Assembly: GCA_007026445.1 (NCBI GenBank)
Contig: VDMD01000017.1
Location: 62,001-126,000 of the forward strand
From: Schizophyllum amplum
Lineage: Eukaryota; Basidiomycota; Agaricomycetes; Agaricales; Schizophyllaceae
Direction of reading: 5' to 3'
Length of the DNA stretch: 64,000 nucleotides
Shown here: in pieces, positions 35,967 through 48,395 of the stretch
Layout of the letters: every line of letters starts with the position of its first letter
Numbering within the stretch: position 1 is the stretch's first letter
Translations under genes and position numbers: made by a program
The notes under the pieces: generated by a model
The model's input: the letters and a program-made list of their open reading frames with translations, nothing else
The model's database searches: none
Told to the model about the DNA's origin: nothing

Positions 35967-37120
35967 TACGGCCTACAGTTGCTGTTCGTGCGCTATTGGA
36001 TGCTCATATTGTTCTGATTCGACTATATTCGTGACATATGTGAACGCCAAGTACTTTGGAAACGGTTGTCGAGCGCGCTGGCCCTTCAAGGGTATCACTA
36101 GTTTGTGGCAACCGGAGGTCGGACCGTTTCCTTTTGTTCCCGGTTCCGGCGATGGAGCGTCCTTCAGGTTGGCCTTTGTTGCTCAGGCCTCGGAACGGCT
36201 GCCTTGGGAGACTAGCTCAGGCCTGGATATACAGCTACGTCTTCCTTGCGTCCTGGCAACACCAATGCCGTTACTTCTACAGTATTCTGATCCTGGCGAA
36301 GTCGCACTATTGCCTCCCTTTGTTCCCTTTTTCACAGGTGAGGCTTCGATTCACTGGCGAAAACAATCATTCATCTAGAGTTCAGCACCATACACACGGC
36401 ATCCGCAGGGGGCACATACTTTGTGGGACTTTGGCCGACTACTTCTCCCGCTCTTGACGACCGGTCGGCGCTTCTTCTCGAAGTTCAGCTTTGTATTCCT
36501 GCTTTACGGCTTGCTTCTCATATACACACTCGCGAGCGACCCTCGTTACCAAAGGCTTCGACAGAGAGTCCTTGTCTTTTCCGGCGCGTGTTCAACTTGC
36601 CGCTTTGGGAGACAATAGCACGCCGCTCATATGAAAACTTCCGACCATGCAACGAGCCGCTTCGTCCTCCTCTTGGATTGCATACCGCTCCGCCTTGCAA
36701 CGACATCGCTTCTTGCCTCCCATGAGTCTGTGAGCTGTTGCTGTCTTGTTGTCTTTGCGTGACTCGCCTTTCTGTCTAAATTTGCGCAGACAATAGGGAC
36801 TCATACTTCTCAACTCGCCGTCTACCGCATCTTAGTTGTGTGCAGGCTTCGACTCCCGACTTTCTGAGACGACTGCCTTCACGACCGTGGAAGAGCACCT
36901 TCTACAACAGACTTGTCTGCTTCGATTTGCCATGGCACTCCTTCGTCGAAGCTCACGACGACTGGACCACGCACAAGAAAATTATCCCGAATAACTAATA
37001 TTGAGAGGCCTTCAAAAGGCCGACACTGGCGTCTACTACGGTCAGCATTCTTCCCTTCCCTTACCAGTGCGCTCTACTTCATCCACCTTCACATTTCCCG
37101 ACCTGCCCTACTTGTTCACC
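35967..37120. other. K4-H2 interval
   Basis: Matches the K2-H1 interval throughout, closely from about 36412 to 36880. Contains hydrophobic frame FSFVFLLYGLLLIYTL (36480-36530) that may belong to a leader or small membrane protein. No gene called. Confidence 0.4.
36412..36880 (+). repeat. Duplicated block, copy 2 (partner 23510-23970)
   Basis: Near-identical to the copy upstream of H1, including a minus-strand frame beginning MRSMSPYCLRKFRQKGESRK in both. The differences I can see are scattered single bases and one small gap after GCGCTTCTT. Confidence 0.75.
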
Positions 37121-38671
37121 ATGCCTTCCGACCCCGACACCATCAAGGACGAGCTGAAGGCTATCCTGCGCGATTTACTTGATCCTATAGGGATGTCCTT
37201 CAAACCGGTCACCACCAGGTCGACCCACCTGCTTCCCTTCAGCCTAGCAGGCATGGTAAGCGTGCTTTATCTCAAGAGGCACGTCAAGAAGGAGACGCGG
37301 CTGCTCGACGAGCTAGATGCTCTGTTGACCGTGTACATCGACACGCTGAATCCCGAGGCGCTGGCGAAGCTACACCGGGCATTGCAGGAGTGAGCGGTTA
37401 TATTCACGCACTCGTCTGTAGCATGAGTACTCATCAACACCATCGCGCAGCGCGGAGACGCAGAGGGACCTGCTCGCCAGAGATGTCAAGTCGTTTTGGG
37501 GGCCGTCGCTCTACTCGATTCTGCATGCTCACAAGATCACGAAGCTGTGCAAGGGGCTTCTGAATGAAGGGCGGGTGCGTATATCTCTGTAATTCCCCCA
37601 CACCTACTAATCGTTAAAACAAGGCTGCTGTCAATGAGGCTATTGAGGACGCCATTGCGAACCTCCTGGTCCTCAGAGCACCCGCCCCTCGCGGAAGCCG
37701 GACTGATGTTGAGTCGATCGGCACAGACGGCCTCAGCAACCACGACAAGGTTCAGCACCGCAACATGATTTTCTTCGGAGGCGATGACGCCTCTCGTTCC
37801 GCTCTGCTCAAAGCCGTGCGCGACGCCTCACTGACAGTGGGTAAGTGCATGGTGTTCATGCTATCGATTGGTCTCTCATTCAATCCTCTCCAGTAGCTCT
37901 CGAGAACGCCGTCGCTCCTGGCGTCTCGCTAACGGTGCGGGACGACGAGGTCATCGACATGATCTATGAGGTCGTGTCGTCGGAGACGCAAGCCGACTCC
38001 TCCACTGGGGCACCGGCGCTGCTGATCTACTTGCACTCTGACCTTAGCACGCTATCCGGTGGAGGCGGCGTTGCGTCCTCGCTCGGCAGTCAGCTTCCCT
38101 TGACATATGCAAGGATGCTCTCGACCTCTGACCGCCCACTGCAGGCTCTGCCGCCGACTCCGCGACTCTTGCCAATCCCGAAGAAGCGCCCGTCTTCCAT
38201 GTTCACTTTGTGAACGGTGTCGATCTCCAGGCTGGCGTTGCAGGCGACCTCAGCTTTATCACGTCGGACATGACGAACGCGGTCGTGATCAGCTTTGAAG
38301 TCAGGGTACGCGTTGGGCTCTGAGATGTAGGCGCAAGTATATCACATCTGATGTTCATGTAGGCCGATGGTACCGATGAGCTTACCGGCGACGCCGCTCT
38401 CACTGCTCAGCAGGTGTCGGAGATGATCAACAGCGTGTCTCTTGGTACGCGTGGGCTCAGTTCCATGATTACTTTGACCCGCCGGCTAACAAATCTTCTC
38501 TCAGAGCAATTCAACGAGGATGGTGTAGACGAGATCTCGCGCCTCATACAGGATATGACGGCGAACGAGGCTACTGGTATGCAAGCTCAGCCTTGTCAAA
38601 GCTGAGCGGAGGCGCTGACACTCACCACAGGTCACAGTGACAAGGACGTTGCCGCAGGCGAGCACGTCTAG
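37121..38671 (+). CDS. Hypothetical helical protein H2
   Basis: Paralogue of H1 with the same exon plan. MPSDPDTIKDELKAILRDLL opens at 37121; the hydrophobic segment is LPFSLAGMVSVLYL; then KKETRLLDELDALLTVYID, NPEALAKLHRALQE, LHAHKITKLCKGLLNEG, FFGGDDASRSALLKAVRDAS, EVIDMIYEVV, ALLIYLHSDLSTL and ANPEEAPVFHVHFVNGVDLQ. One base is missing near 38145 compared with H1, which breaks the frame before ANPEEAP. The tail is LTGDAALTAQQVSEMINSVSL and an acidic C-terminus ending at 38669-38671. It follows K4 on the same strand. No known domain seen. Confidence 0.6.
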
Positions 38672-39235
38672 GCTTGTTTAACAATGACAACGCCCTTTGG
38701 GCGTCGTCTGTGCTATTCACATTGGAATAGTACACTGGTTGGGCCCGCATCGCAATTTTTGGCCGGTTTTCCTCCAGCTTTGGGCGACCGTGTCTTCTGT
38801 AACGTCCCCCGCACCCGCCTCACTTCTTGAGTCTCCTTAACGGTCTTGGTCCTAGACACTTATCCCTCTGTCATCGCGCTCCAGTCTCTTTTCTACTGTC
38901 CGTATTCCTGTCTTGCGAGTGATATGTTGCCGAATTACACTGAGCGTTAATTTCCCACCGCGGTTCGAGTTCAGACCAGCCAAAAGAGTCCAGAAAGATC
39001 TGTTCTTTCGAGCGCTAGAAGCCACTTATCTGTACATGGGCTTGAACGAAGACATGAAGCGTCCTGAGCGCAAATGAAAATTCGGAAGGTTCATGTTGAA
39101 GTTGGTTGAATGGCGTGTCTATCCCCGAAAGGCAATCCTAGAACTGGACGCGTAAAGACATCAGTAAACAAGGCCTGTGTAGCGCCCACCGCCTCCTCGG
39201 GCGCTCCTTCACTCTTACTTCTTTGTCGTGGGTCC
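38672..39235. other. H2 downstream tail and SAPS promoter
   Basis: The first 400 bases match the region after H1. Similarity ends near 39085, where the sequence leading to the SAPS gene begins. Confidence 0.45.
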
Positions 39236-42200
39236 ATGTTCTGGAGGTGCCTTCATATCCCTGGGCATCCAGGAACTCTTGAGGTCAACTCAACGTGCAT
39301 CATGCAGATTTGGATTCCACAATGCGTCGTCCATTGAAAACCTGCTCGACAAGGACGACGTCGTGCTCGAGGCGCTCTTGGACGAGGACGACCTGCTGCA
39401 GGAGTGCAAAGCGCAGAATACGCGTCTTATAGACTACTTCCAGCGCCAAGACGTGCTCAAGCAGCTGTTCGGCTATGTCACCGGACAGATCGAACCAGAG
39501 GAGGGCAAACGATTCAAGTGCGTGTCGCGTCCCTCGTCCCAGATATCAGCGCTAATCAAGATATGATGCGTTAGATACCCATATGTCGCCACGGAGGTCC
39601 TTTGCAGCGACATATGGTCCATCGTCGAGGCATGCACCACCAACCAGGACACGCTTCTCCGGCCCTTCTGGGAGGGCGTCCTCGAGCACACGCCGGATGA
39701 CATGAAGATGAACATGATCCTGGCCGCCAACTTTGCCAAAATCAACTCTGTTTTCCTGAACAAGAAGCCGGCGGAGGTGAATACCCTTGTTCATACAGTC
39801 ACTTGAAGCTCAGACGCGCAGATGCTTGCTTTCGTGCAAGCCCAACCAGACGTCATCAATCGCATTATACGCCTCATCGAGACACCGGCATTTGTGGACC
39901 TCCTCGTCCGTATCATCCAACTCGACGAGCAACCCGGATGCGATACCGTACTGGAGGCGCGTCATCACATGCATCCTCATGCAGTACTAGCGAGCTAACA
40001 CCTATCTGCAGTGGCTCTCTGAACAGCGCTTGATTCCCCGCCTGGTAGAACTGCTATCCCCCCATCACTCGTCCGACAAGCACGCCGTCGTCACGGACCT
40101 CATCAAGGGCATCACCTCCATGGCCAACCCCTCACCAGGCGCCGGCATGACCGAAGGACTGCAGAACGGACCCTCATCGAATCGCTTCGCCCGCGAACTC
40201 GTCAAGCCCGACATGATCAGTCAACTGATGAACTACATCGTAGCCGACTTCGGCCCGCAATCCACCACCAGCGCGCTGAAGGTGCTGGCGGACCCGCCGC
40301 CAGATGCCGGTGAAGGGAAGGATAACATGTCCTGGTCCATCTCCAGTCAGCCGCCGTTGCCGACGTTAGAATCGCACACGTCGTCTGTGGTCAGCTCGAT
40401 AGCGGTCGTCGTGGAGGTCATCCGTAAGAACAACTCGGACTACTTCGAGCCCTATCTGTTCCACGTCCTGCGCAACCGGCTTATGCAGGTATGGTTGTTT
40501 CTATTTTTCTTGCGCGCGCTGACGGAGTGAGGAATCAGGTACAGCAGCAGATGGACTTTTCGGACGGCGACTACCGGCAAGCGCTTGAGCCCACCATGCA
40601 GGCGATGGTCGACAAGCTCGGTGTCGTACACTTTGGTCCTCTATTGGAGGTGATGTGCAACCAGATGGAGTTGCTGCAGGGCTTCACGAAGCAACCTCGG
40701 TCCCTTGTATGTTGTCCTGCCGCTTTATGCCGTTGACTGCGTCGCTGACTCCGCTCACAGACTGGGCCGGTAAACACCACAGTCGGCGCAATACAACCAT
40801 TGACACTCGAGCGCTACCGAGTCATCGAGCTCTTCGCCGAATTGTTGCACTGCTCGAACATGACGCTGTTGAACCGCCCATCCACCTTCGCAGATATGTA
40901 CGACGCAGATGGACGACTGCAGGGTGGCCTCGAGGGCATGGAACGCTTGGGTCAGGTCATTTCTCCCGCTCAGCGCCGCGATGAGGATGACAACATGGAC
41001 GACGTCGAGCCCGCCATGGAGTTCCCTGTCTCGTCAGCCTCGCGCAACTCGCCTTCCGGTTTCGATTCCGACGACGACATGGGCTCAGAACCCGGTAGCT
41101 CAGATGACGAGGCAATGGAGGAAATCGTAATGGCAGAGGATCCGTCGACGTCCGTGTCCGCGTCTCCCGCAAGTCAACGCGCGCCACTATCCGCATCGCC
41201 GCAGACGAGCGCATTCTCGTGCTCACCACGTTCGAGCAATTTCTCGACGTCGCCGAATGCGGGTAGTACGCTGTCGTCGTCTCCGGAGACATCGACTACT
41301 GTGCCAAGTCTCATAAGCGATAGTACGGAGTCGATCGGGTCGACCGCGGGCGCGAGGTCTCGGTCGCGGAGGAGCTCGAGGCGGCGAACCACTATGGAGG
41401 AGAGCGTCACGGCCACCCAGATGATGCCCATTGGGGAGCAGCTCAAACAACGATGGCTGGACCTAGACATTTTGTCCTCTATCATGGTTCGTATCGGCCT
41501 TGTTCGGTCGGTTCTCAACTAACATTCATCGCAGGATTTGTTTTTCGAGTTTCCCTGGAATAACTTCCTGCACAGCGCCGTGTACGACATCATCCACCAG
41601 ATCTTCACCGGCCCTGCAGAAAGCGGCTTGAATCGCGAGCTCGCACTATCACTCTTCCGTGACGCGAAGCTCATGCATCGCATCGTTGCCGGGCAGAAGC
41701 GCAACGACGAGGCCGCCGCGCAGCCGAAGGGTGTACGACTGGGGTACATGGGCCACCTCACGCTCATCGCGGAGGACGTTATCAACTGGCTCGAGCAGCT
41801 GCCCACGGACGCGCGGTCTGCCGTCCTACTCTTTGCTCCAGTTCCCGAATGGGAAGAATATGTGACGGGCCGGTACAACGAGACGAAGGCCCGCGACACG
41901 GCGCTACTCGGCGGGGGCAAGCCGGACGTGGCGCGTGGTACCGGCGGCGCGTCGCGTTGGAAGGTAGACGAGGAGGACGCGAAGGGGACGGCGGCTGCCA
42001 AGGTCAAGATGGATGAGGATGACGGGGAGATGAAGGGCGAGTTCAGGCGCGCGACGAGTGCGCGGCCAAGACGGGAGGGAAGTGCGGACTTTGGTCCAGC
42101 TCCAATTGCGCAGGACGAGGACGAGGATGAGGGTGAGGGCGAGCGACGCGCGGAGCCGGTGAGTGTGAACTAGCTTCTCGGGTATGAGTGCGCGAGCTGA

Positions 42201-42788
42201 CTTGCAACAGTTTGCGCGGTATTTGGCGCAGGAGATCGGCACCACGGCGCACTTTGAGAACTCAGAGGAGTCAGACGAGGATGAGGACGATGCGGGATGG
42301 TTATCGCAGAACAAGTTTATGCGCCCGCCCGTGTCAAGCCAACAGCGACCGGCTGAGCGACGACCGCTAGCAGAAGCCTTTGGCGATACCTTCGATCCTG
42401 GACCATCTAATTCACCAGGTGCTGTACACTCCAATCCCTTCGAGTCGGATGAGGTACGTGTGCGATCAACTCTTGCTAAACGTTGACGACTGACTCCATA
42501 TGAAGGACACCTTCGGCGCCTTCACAAGTCCAGCGGGGAAGGCTTCACTGCGAGCGGAACCGACCCCTTCACTTTCCCCTCATCCTTCCCGCCGGGGACG
42601 ACCTCTCCGCATCCGCCTTCGATGACGACTTTGGCGACTTTGGCGACTTCCAGAGCGCCGTAGGTGACCCCGAACCGGAGGACGGGGAGCTGACGCCGAC
42701 GACGGGGAGCTGGACGTTTGCGAGCGGGTCGACGACCTCGGTGCCGTCGGACGAGGAGAAGGGCGGCGAGGAAAAACGGACTGCATGA
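39236..42788 (+). CDS. SAPS family protein (Sit4/PP6 phosphatase-associated)
   Basis: Regulatory subunit of Sit4/PP6-type phosphatase, related to yeast SAP155/SAP190 and animal PP6R. ATG at 39236 encodes MFWR, a 66-nt intron, then FGFHNASSIENLLDKDD, the standard SAPS start. The helical repeat core follows: FWEGVLEHTPDDMKMNMI, LAANFAKINSVFLNKKP, IIQLDEQPGCDTVLEWLSEQ, ERYRVIELFAELLHCSNM, DLFFEFPWNNFLHSAVYDII, RLGYMGHLTLIAEDV, EWEEYVTGRYNET. The C-terminus is acidic, with DDDFGDFGDFQSAVGDPEP and a stop at 42786-42788. About nine introns; the one at 39957 has a GC donor (GCGCGT...CTGCAG). Two probable one-base losses near 42528 and 42588 break the C-terminal region. Confidence 0.93.
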
Positions 42789-43107
42789 TATACGACGGAG
42801 GACAGGCGAGTGCGTGTATGGATACCCCCCGCCTCAGGGACTGTAGCTACTGGTGTGTGTAGAGCTTACCTGTTTACGATCTGCTTTCGAACTAGGCCGT
42901 GTTGTGGGCTTTCGAAGCTTGCCATCCTGTCTTCGAGGTAGGGAATGAGAATTTTCTCGACTATGTTGTTCAATGGCATTGCGTGCCAAATACAGCGAAT
43001 GAAAGCGCAAATGACAGTGACTCGTGCGGCTCGGTGAAAGGCGCTTGAAGGAGGATATATATGTCTGAATCAGCGAACACTTACTCACCTTCCCTCCTTC
43101 ACCTTAC
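42789..43107. other. Intergenic SAPS-FAHD1
   Basis: About 320 bases; a GATATATATG stretch near 43054 may be the TATA region of the FAHD1 gene. Nothing else seen. Confidence 0.4.
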
Positions 43108-44303
43108 ATGGCCTCGTCCTTCGTCCGGAACGGCAAAAAGGTCACCATCCTTGCCCTCCAGATCACGATGGAGGCTCAAGCATCCCCCAGATCGTCGCCA
43201 TAGGGCGTAATTATGCCGAGCACATCAAGGAGTTGAACAACGCGGCGCCCAAGGAGCCGTTCTTCTTCCTGAAGCCGACGTCGAGCTACATCGGGTCTGG
43301 CGGGAAGCTTGAGATCCCCCGTGGGGTCATCGCGCACCATGAAGGTATGGGCGCGTACAGTGTTCGTCCGGGCGTGCACTGACGAAGCGCCGTGCAGTCG
43401 AACTCGGCCTGGTGATCGGGCAGCGCGCGAGGGATGTCAAGCAGGCGGACGCACAGTCTGTCATCGCTGGGTATGGTGCGTGACAAGTCTTTCGCGTCGA
43501 ACAGAGGCTGACGACGTATGGCAGCCTTGGCAGTGGACATGACCGCGCGTAACGTTCAGGATGCGGTCAAGAAGAAGGGTCTGCCGTGGTCGACGGCAAA
43601 GGGCTTCGACAGCTTCACGCCCATCGGGTGAGTGTTATGTACACGGTTGCGAAGGGGAGGGCGCTGACGATGTCTAGGGACTTCATCCCGAAGTCTGCAG
43701 TGACGAACCCGGATGACCTGCGTTTATGGCTGAAGGTGCGTCACCCGCTTCCCCCTCCCCCCTTCCCCTTCAATGCCTCCACCTCAGGCTGCCACTGCCC
43801 GCACCATTCCTTGTTATGCCCCTTGTCTGGATCCCCCGCCGCTGACGCTAACGCTCGCCATAGATCAACGGGGCATTCAAGCAGAACGGCACCACCGCGG
43901 ACATGATCTTCAAGATCCCCCGACTCATTGAACACATCACGTCCATCATGACGCTCGAGGTGAGCAAGCTACCGACTCTCATTTTGGCTCTACGCCCGTT
44001 CTCCGCACTTGGCTTTGCATGCCCGTCCCTCCTCCCGCTCATCTATCCTTACTTCCTTGCCCTGCCCTCGTTCTTTTACCGCCAGCCCTTCGACATTTCT
44101 CCCCTCCCCTACCATCCCCCTACCCCTACTTACACCCCCACCAGGAAGGCGACCTCGTCCTCACGGGCACGCCCTCCGGCGTCGGCCCCGTCAACCCCGG
44201 AGACCAGATCGAGTGCGGGCTGACGACGGCATCCGGCGACGCGCTCGCCGCGCTCAATTTTGCCGCCGTGCAGCGAGAGGGCGGGTACAGCTTCCAGGCG
44301 TAG
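43108..44303 (+). CDS. Fumarylacetoacetate hydrolase domain protein (FAHD1-like acylpyruvase)
   Basis: FAH superfamily enzyme of the FAHD1 type, in eukaryotes a mitochondrial acylpyruvase/oxaloacetate decarboxylase. Seen in order: [11 protein letters not shown], intron, [55 protein letters not shown] (metal-binding Glu pair HHE-x-E), [77 protein letters not shown]. Seven exons joined by GT-AG introns, the last being the longest at about 180 nt. About 240 residues, normal length. No frame break. Stop TAG at 44301-44303. Confidence 0.93.
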
Positions 44304-45159
44304 TGGGGACGTTGCAGGCGAGTTCATGAACGTCGGCGCTGTGAAGGCAATCATCTATCGAGTAACAATGGCCGCAGTAGCAGATGTCGCGTGCGCGGAT
44401 GCGCCTGTTTCATATGTGTAAGTCCGGATGCTTGTCGAACACTTTCACGCAAACTCAACCCATGTCAGGGAGCATTACGAAATGTTGGCATTTGTCGCAA
44501 TCAATCTGCAGTACTTCTCTGCCGTGCCTTCATCCCGTTGTTGGTGCTGCTCTTGCACGCGTAGATGCGACCTAAGCTGGCTTGTCCTGCTTGCTGAGAT
44601 ACAAAAAAGGCGCGTTGTGGCCAGGTCGATTGGCGAGACAGTCACACGAGCGTTGGTACATGCCGGATTATCAACACTAGTCAACCTTCCGCGATGCTCA
44701 ACAATAATTCCGAGCCAAACGACCCTCCGGCCCTTTCTATTCCCTTAGCTCTCTATCACCTTCACGTCATCATGCTGATGCAAACAATATCGATGCAGTG
44801 ACAGGCGCTGATCTTTCCTTCAGTGTGTACCGCCATCATGTTTCCCCCGCCATATGCACCTCCCCCAGTCGACGGTCTATTGTATGTCCAGGTTCTATTG
44901 CCGCTCATATCACGCCATGGGTGGCATCTTCGATTCGTATGTGGCGCTCGCACGCATGATTGCCCCGGTGAATGCTGTACTTGGTTTGCAGCTTCATCTC
45001 CCTCGTCATCAGTGCCGGTTCCCTCTTTCCCCCACAACGTCTGGAGAGTGGGTTTGCATTCCCCCCCTCCCCCTGCGTGTCATACATGCTTACCTCCCCT
45101 CTTGACAAGGTGTCTTTTTAGCGCGTCGTTTGGACCGTCCACGGTTCGACGAGCTCGCA
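44304..45159. other. Intergenic, possible upstream exons of DUF6535 gene
   Basis: Open frames at 44838-45110 on the plus strand could be leader exons (MFPPPYAPPPVDGLLY), but no domain is visible and the splice sites are ambiguous. Confidence 0.35.
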
Positions 45160-48012
45160 ATGGCCACCGTTGAGGTCTCCGACACTGAAGGTATCGACAA
45201 TAGGTTCCAAGATTGCAATGAAGCCAGGTGCACTGCTACGGGGATGCGCCCGGGCCAGTCAAGGACGATGTTTGGTATGAAGGAAGGTCATCGTCCTCGC
45301 AGAAGAGCCGGTAGGTGCTGCTTCACACTCCAGTGGGCCGATACGCTGATACCTGTCTAGTCAATCCGTATGACTACGAGCAAAAGTACGAGGAAGACGA
45401 GTATGGCGAAGAAATGGGACCCAACGCGCGCTTCTGGCGGGTTGTGCTCGACGAAGGTCAAATATATGACATGGAGATGGTGGAAGGCTGGCGGGATACC
45501 CTTGACGTCCTTCTTATATTTGTACGTGCGTCTTACAAGTCGCCCAGAACTTTTGGTCCTCATCACGCCTTCAAGGCTGGTCTCTTCTCTGCGGTCGTCA
45601 CGACGCTCGTCGTTCAGTCAGCGGCGGCCCTGCAGTCAAACTACGCACTGATCTCAGCGTCCCTCACCGCCGAGCTCATCGACATACAGAGGGCGTGGGC
45701 GGCCGGGTCGCCTGTCGATAGCGTACCGCGCTCGAAGCTGACGCTCGATTCCTTAACCGCCTCCGCTCTCGACTATTGGTGCAATGGGTTCTGGTTCACC
45801 AGTCTTGCTCTCAGCCTTTCCGCCGCTCTCATGGCCGTCCTCATCAAACAATGGCTTCAGGTTCGCCAAGCTCGTTAACGAGATTTGTTTGTTGTTGACT
45901 GCGCTCCATAGGCTTACAGCGGTCATGTGTCGGGCACTCCGAGGCACCAAGCGCTCGTCCGGCAGTTCAGATTGATCGGCATAGAGCGGTGGAACGTCCC
46001 GCTCATTGTCGGCCTCTTGCCAATGCTGCTCCATCTATCTCTAATGTTGTTCTTCATCGGGCTGGCGCTCTATATCATGACCTTCGACACCGCCATAGCC
46101 GGAGTCGTCATTGCCATCGCCATTGCGGTCTACTCCCTGTACTTCGCGGCCAATATCCTGCCGATGGTCGACTGCCAATGCCCATACAGGACACCGTTGT
46201 CTCAATACGGCTTCATAGCATTCCGCTATATCCTGACGTGGACATTCGGATGGCTTCGCCGGCTGAACATAAACGGCTCGTCCCAATCACTTCCGGTGGC
46301 GTCTGATCCAGAGTCGGCGGAGCGGATGACATGGTCAGCCGCCGCTCGAACGTGGGCCGTGGTTCACCTGAAGGCTCTAGCACGCTTTCTCTCGCCCCCG
46401 GACTCGTGGATTTCGCGGGCGCGAGAGGCTGCCGCGGTAGCAGAATCCGAAAACTCGCTGATGGTCAAGTGCCTCACGTGGGTCTATTCGGCGTCGTCAA
46501 ACCCAACGGTCGCGAGCATCACGGTGCAAGCCATGTCCGGTCTTCCCCTCGATGTCGCGCCTATCTCGCATGACGAGATGCTTACGGATATCCTTCTGCG
46601 TCTGGATCATAGTGGTATGGCGAACTTGGCTGCACACCACCGGAGCGTCCTGGAGCGCCTCGCTCGGAGTCTGCTCTTTTTCGCCACTACCGATGGTGAT
46701 CTGCAGGCTGGCATCCGTCACGCCTTGTATCGCTTGGACAAGCATGCAACCAATCTCACGGGCTGCGCGCCGCACTCGCAGACCCAGTTGCAAGGCGCCG
46801 TTCTGGCGCTATCCGCAACAAACGACGGAGAGACTTGGCTAGGCCTGCTTCAGGATTATTACAACCCGCTGGCGATGGTCTACACTTCGCCCCCGTCCAC
46901 TCTACGCCTACCTCCCGTGGTGTGGAGTCACATGCTTGATTTCCTGGCCTGTGGTGCGTATCCATCATCCCGAACTTGCGCGCAGCTAGCCCTCTTCCTC
47001 CTGTTGAGTTATCTCGAGGACTGTGGACCGTATCGTAGACGGCAGCGACGGAAGATAGGTGCCATGTCTATAGGTAACCTCTGCGACACGGACAACAATG
47101 TGGATCGCCTCCTGAATCATGCAATACATCGCATTCTGTGTAGTCCTCGCGGCGGCTGCTCGACCTTGAGCAAGGATCGTGTGCGTTCAGGCTCAGCGCT
47201 CACGACGACACGACGTCCGCTGACAATTCCTGCAGGACATACCCAAGTTCGCCTTCTCTTTGCACATGTTCCGACACGTCCTCGAACTCGCAATCGATTT
47301 CACCAGCTCCGCAAACAGTGTCTTTTTGGAGAAAGCTGACGGGGTACAGCTACGCGCGGTACTGTTCGATGAGAGCATCGGCTCCCTGGCGGCGCTCCTC
47401 AAATGGCACTTGCGCAATCAAGCTTGGAACTTCCTTGACGACATCGCCAAAGTCGCACAGCTGCCATGGGTAACCCTCAGAACACGCAGAACGCTCCTCG
47501 ACATATACACCCGTAAATCCATACCACACTCCTCTGTCCGACCATTCATCCAACTGCTTATGTTTCTACTGCGATCAGTGTCTGCCGCTGACGACCCGCC
47601 CGACGGCAGCCAATGGTCATCCTCTGCTCAGTTCAGGCGGGACATTCTCAGTACTCTGTCCAGCGCCATCGATCAACATGGTACTGAGGCGCTGTCGGAC
47701 GCATCACTGAGGGAAGACATCCTCGTCGCATCAGGCGCCCACATTGACCGCGACCTGACGGACGTGCTCTCTGCTGGCTTAGCGCCCGCAAATCACAGCA
47801 TGCCAGAGCTGAGCGACGAGCTACACGATCGTGTCGATAATGTCGAGGACGGGACGGACGCGAAAGGCAACATGCAGAAGGAGAGTGGAGACGAGAGCGG
47901 CGCGAAAGCCACGGCACACCCGACGATAAACAAGGAAAAAGAAGAGCAACGGGACATAGACGACGATAGTAATGGGGTGATCGAGAAAGGAGAGAACCAA
48001 GAAGCTCGATAG
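45160..48012 (+). CDS. DUF6535 domain membrane protein
   Basis: Basidiomycete-specific membrane protein. After an acidic N-terminus (YDYEQKYEEDEYGEE) the domain shows FWRVVLDEGQIYDMEMVEGW and RDTLDVLLIF, then four membrane segments: AGLFSAVVTTLVVQSAAAL, WFTSLALSLSAALMAVLI, LIVGLLPMLLHLSLMLFFIG and AIAGVVIAIAIAVYSLYFAA. VSGTPRHQALVRQFR between TM2 and TM3 is typical. A long cytosolic helical region and an acidic, Lys/Glu-rich tail end at the stop 48010-48012. Introns: about 45311-45360, 45522-45573, 45862-45911 and one near 47180 joining to DIPKFAFSLHMFRHVLELA. ATG 45160 gives a continuous first exon. Function unknown. Confidence 0.85.
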
Positions 48013-48395
48013 GCACCGTTCGCCACGTTCCGCATCGAAGGTTTGCGCATAGATGTGAGTAGATGCTCGGCATCAGGCAGTGCTGGTTGAGAAAGACGTC
48101 GATCAGAGTGGGCAGCGCGTCAGACGACGCGGGGGACCGGAGACGCGGAGGACCAGACACGCAGAGGACATCGGGCTATACAGGTATAAGTACGTTGTAG
48201 ACAACGACCGGTGAGGCCAGGACTTGTACTTACAGCACAGACGTCGTGGTTGTATCGAGGTGCGCAGCGGCGTCATTTACTGAATGAGATGAACACCAAG
48301 TGAGTAGAGCAATAGCATATACCGCATGAGGACTGCATGACAGTCAATGTAACGATCATCGATCATCCCATGTATGCGGCCCCAAGCTAGCTAGG

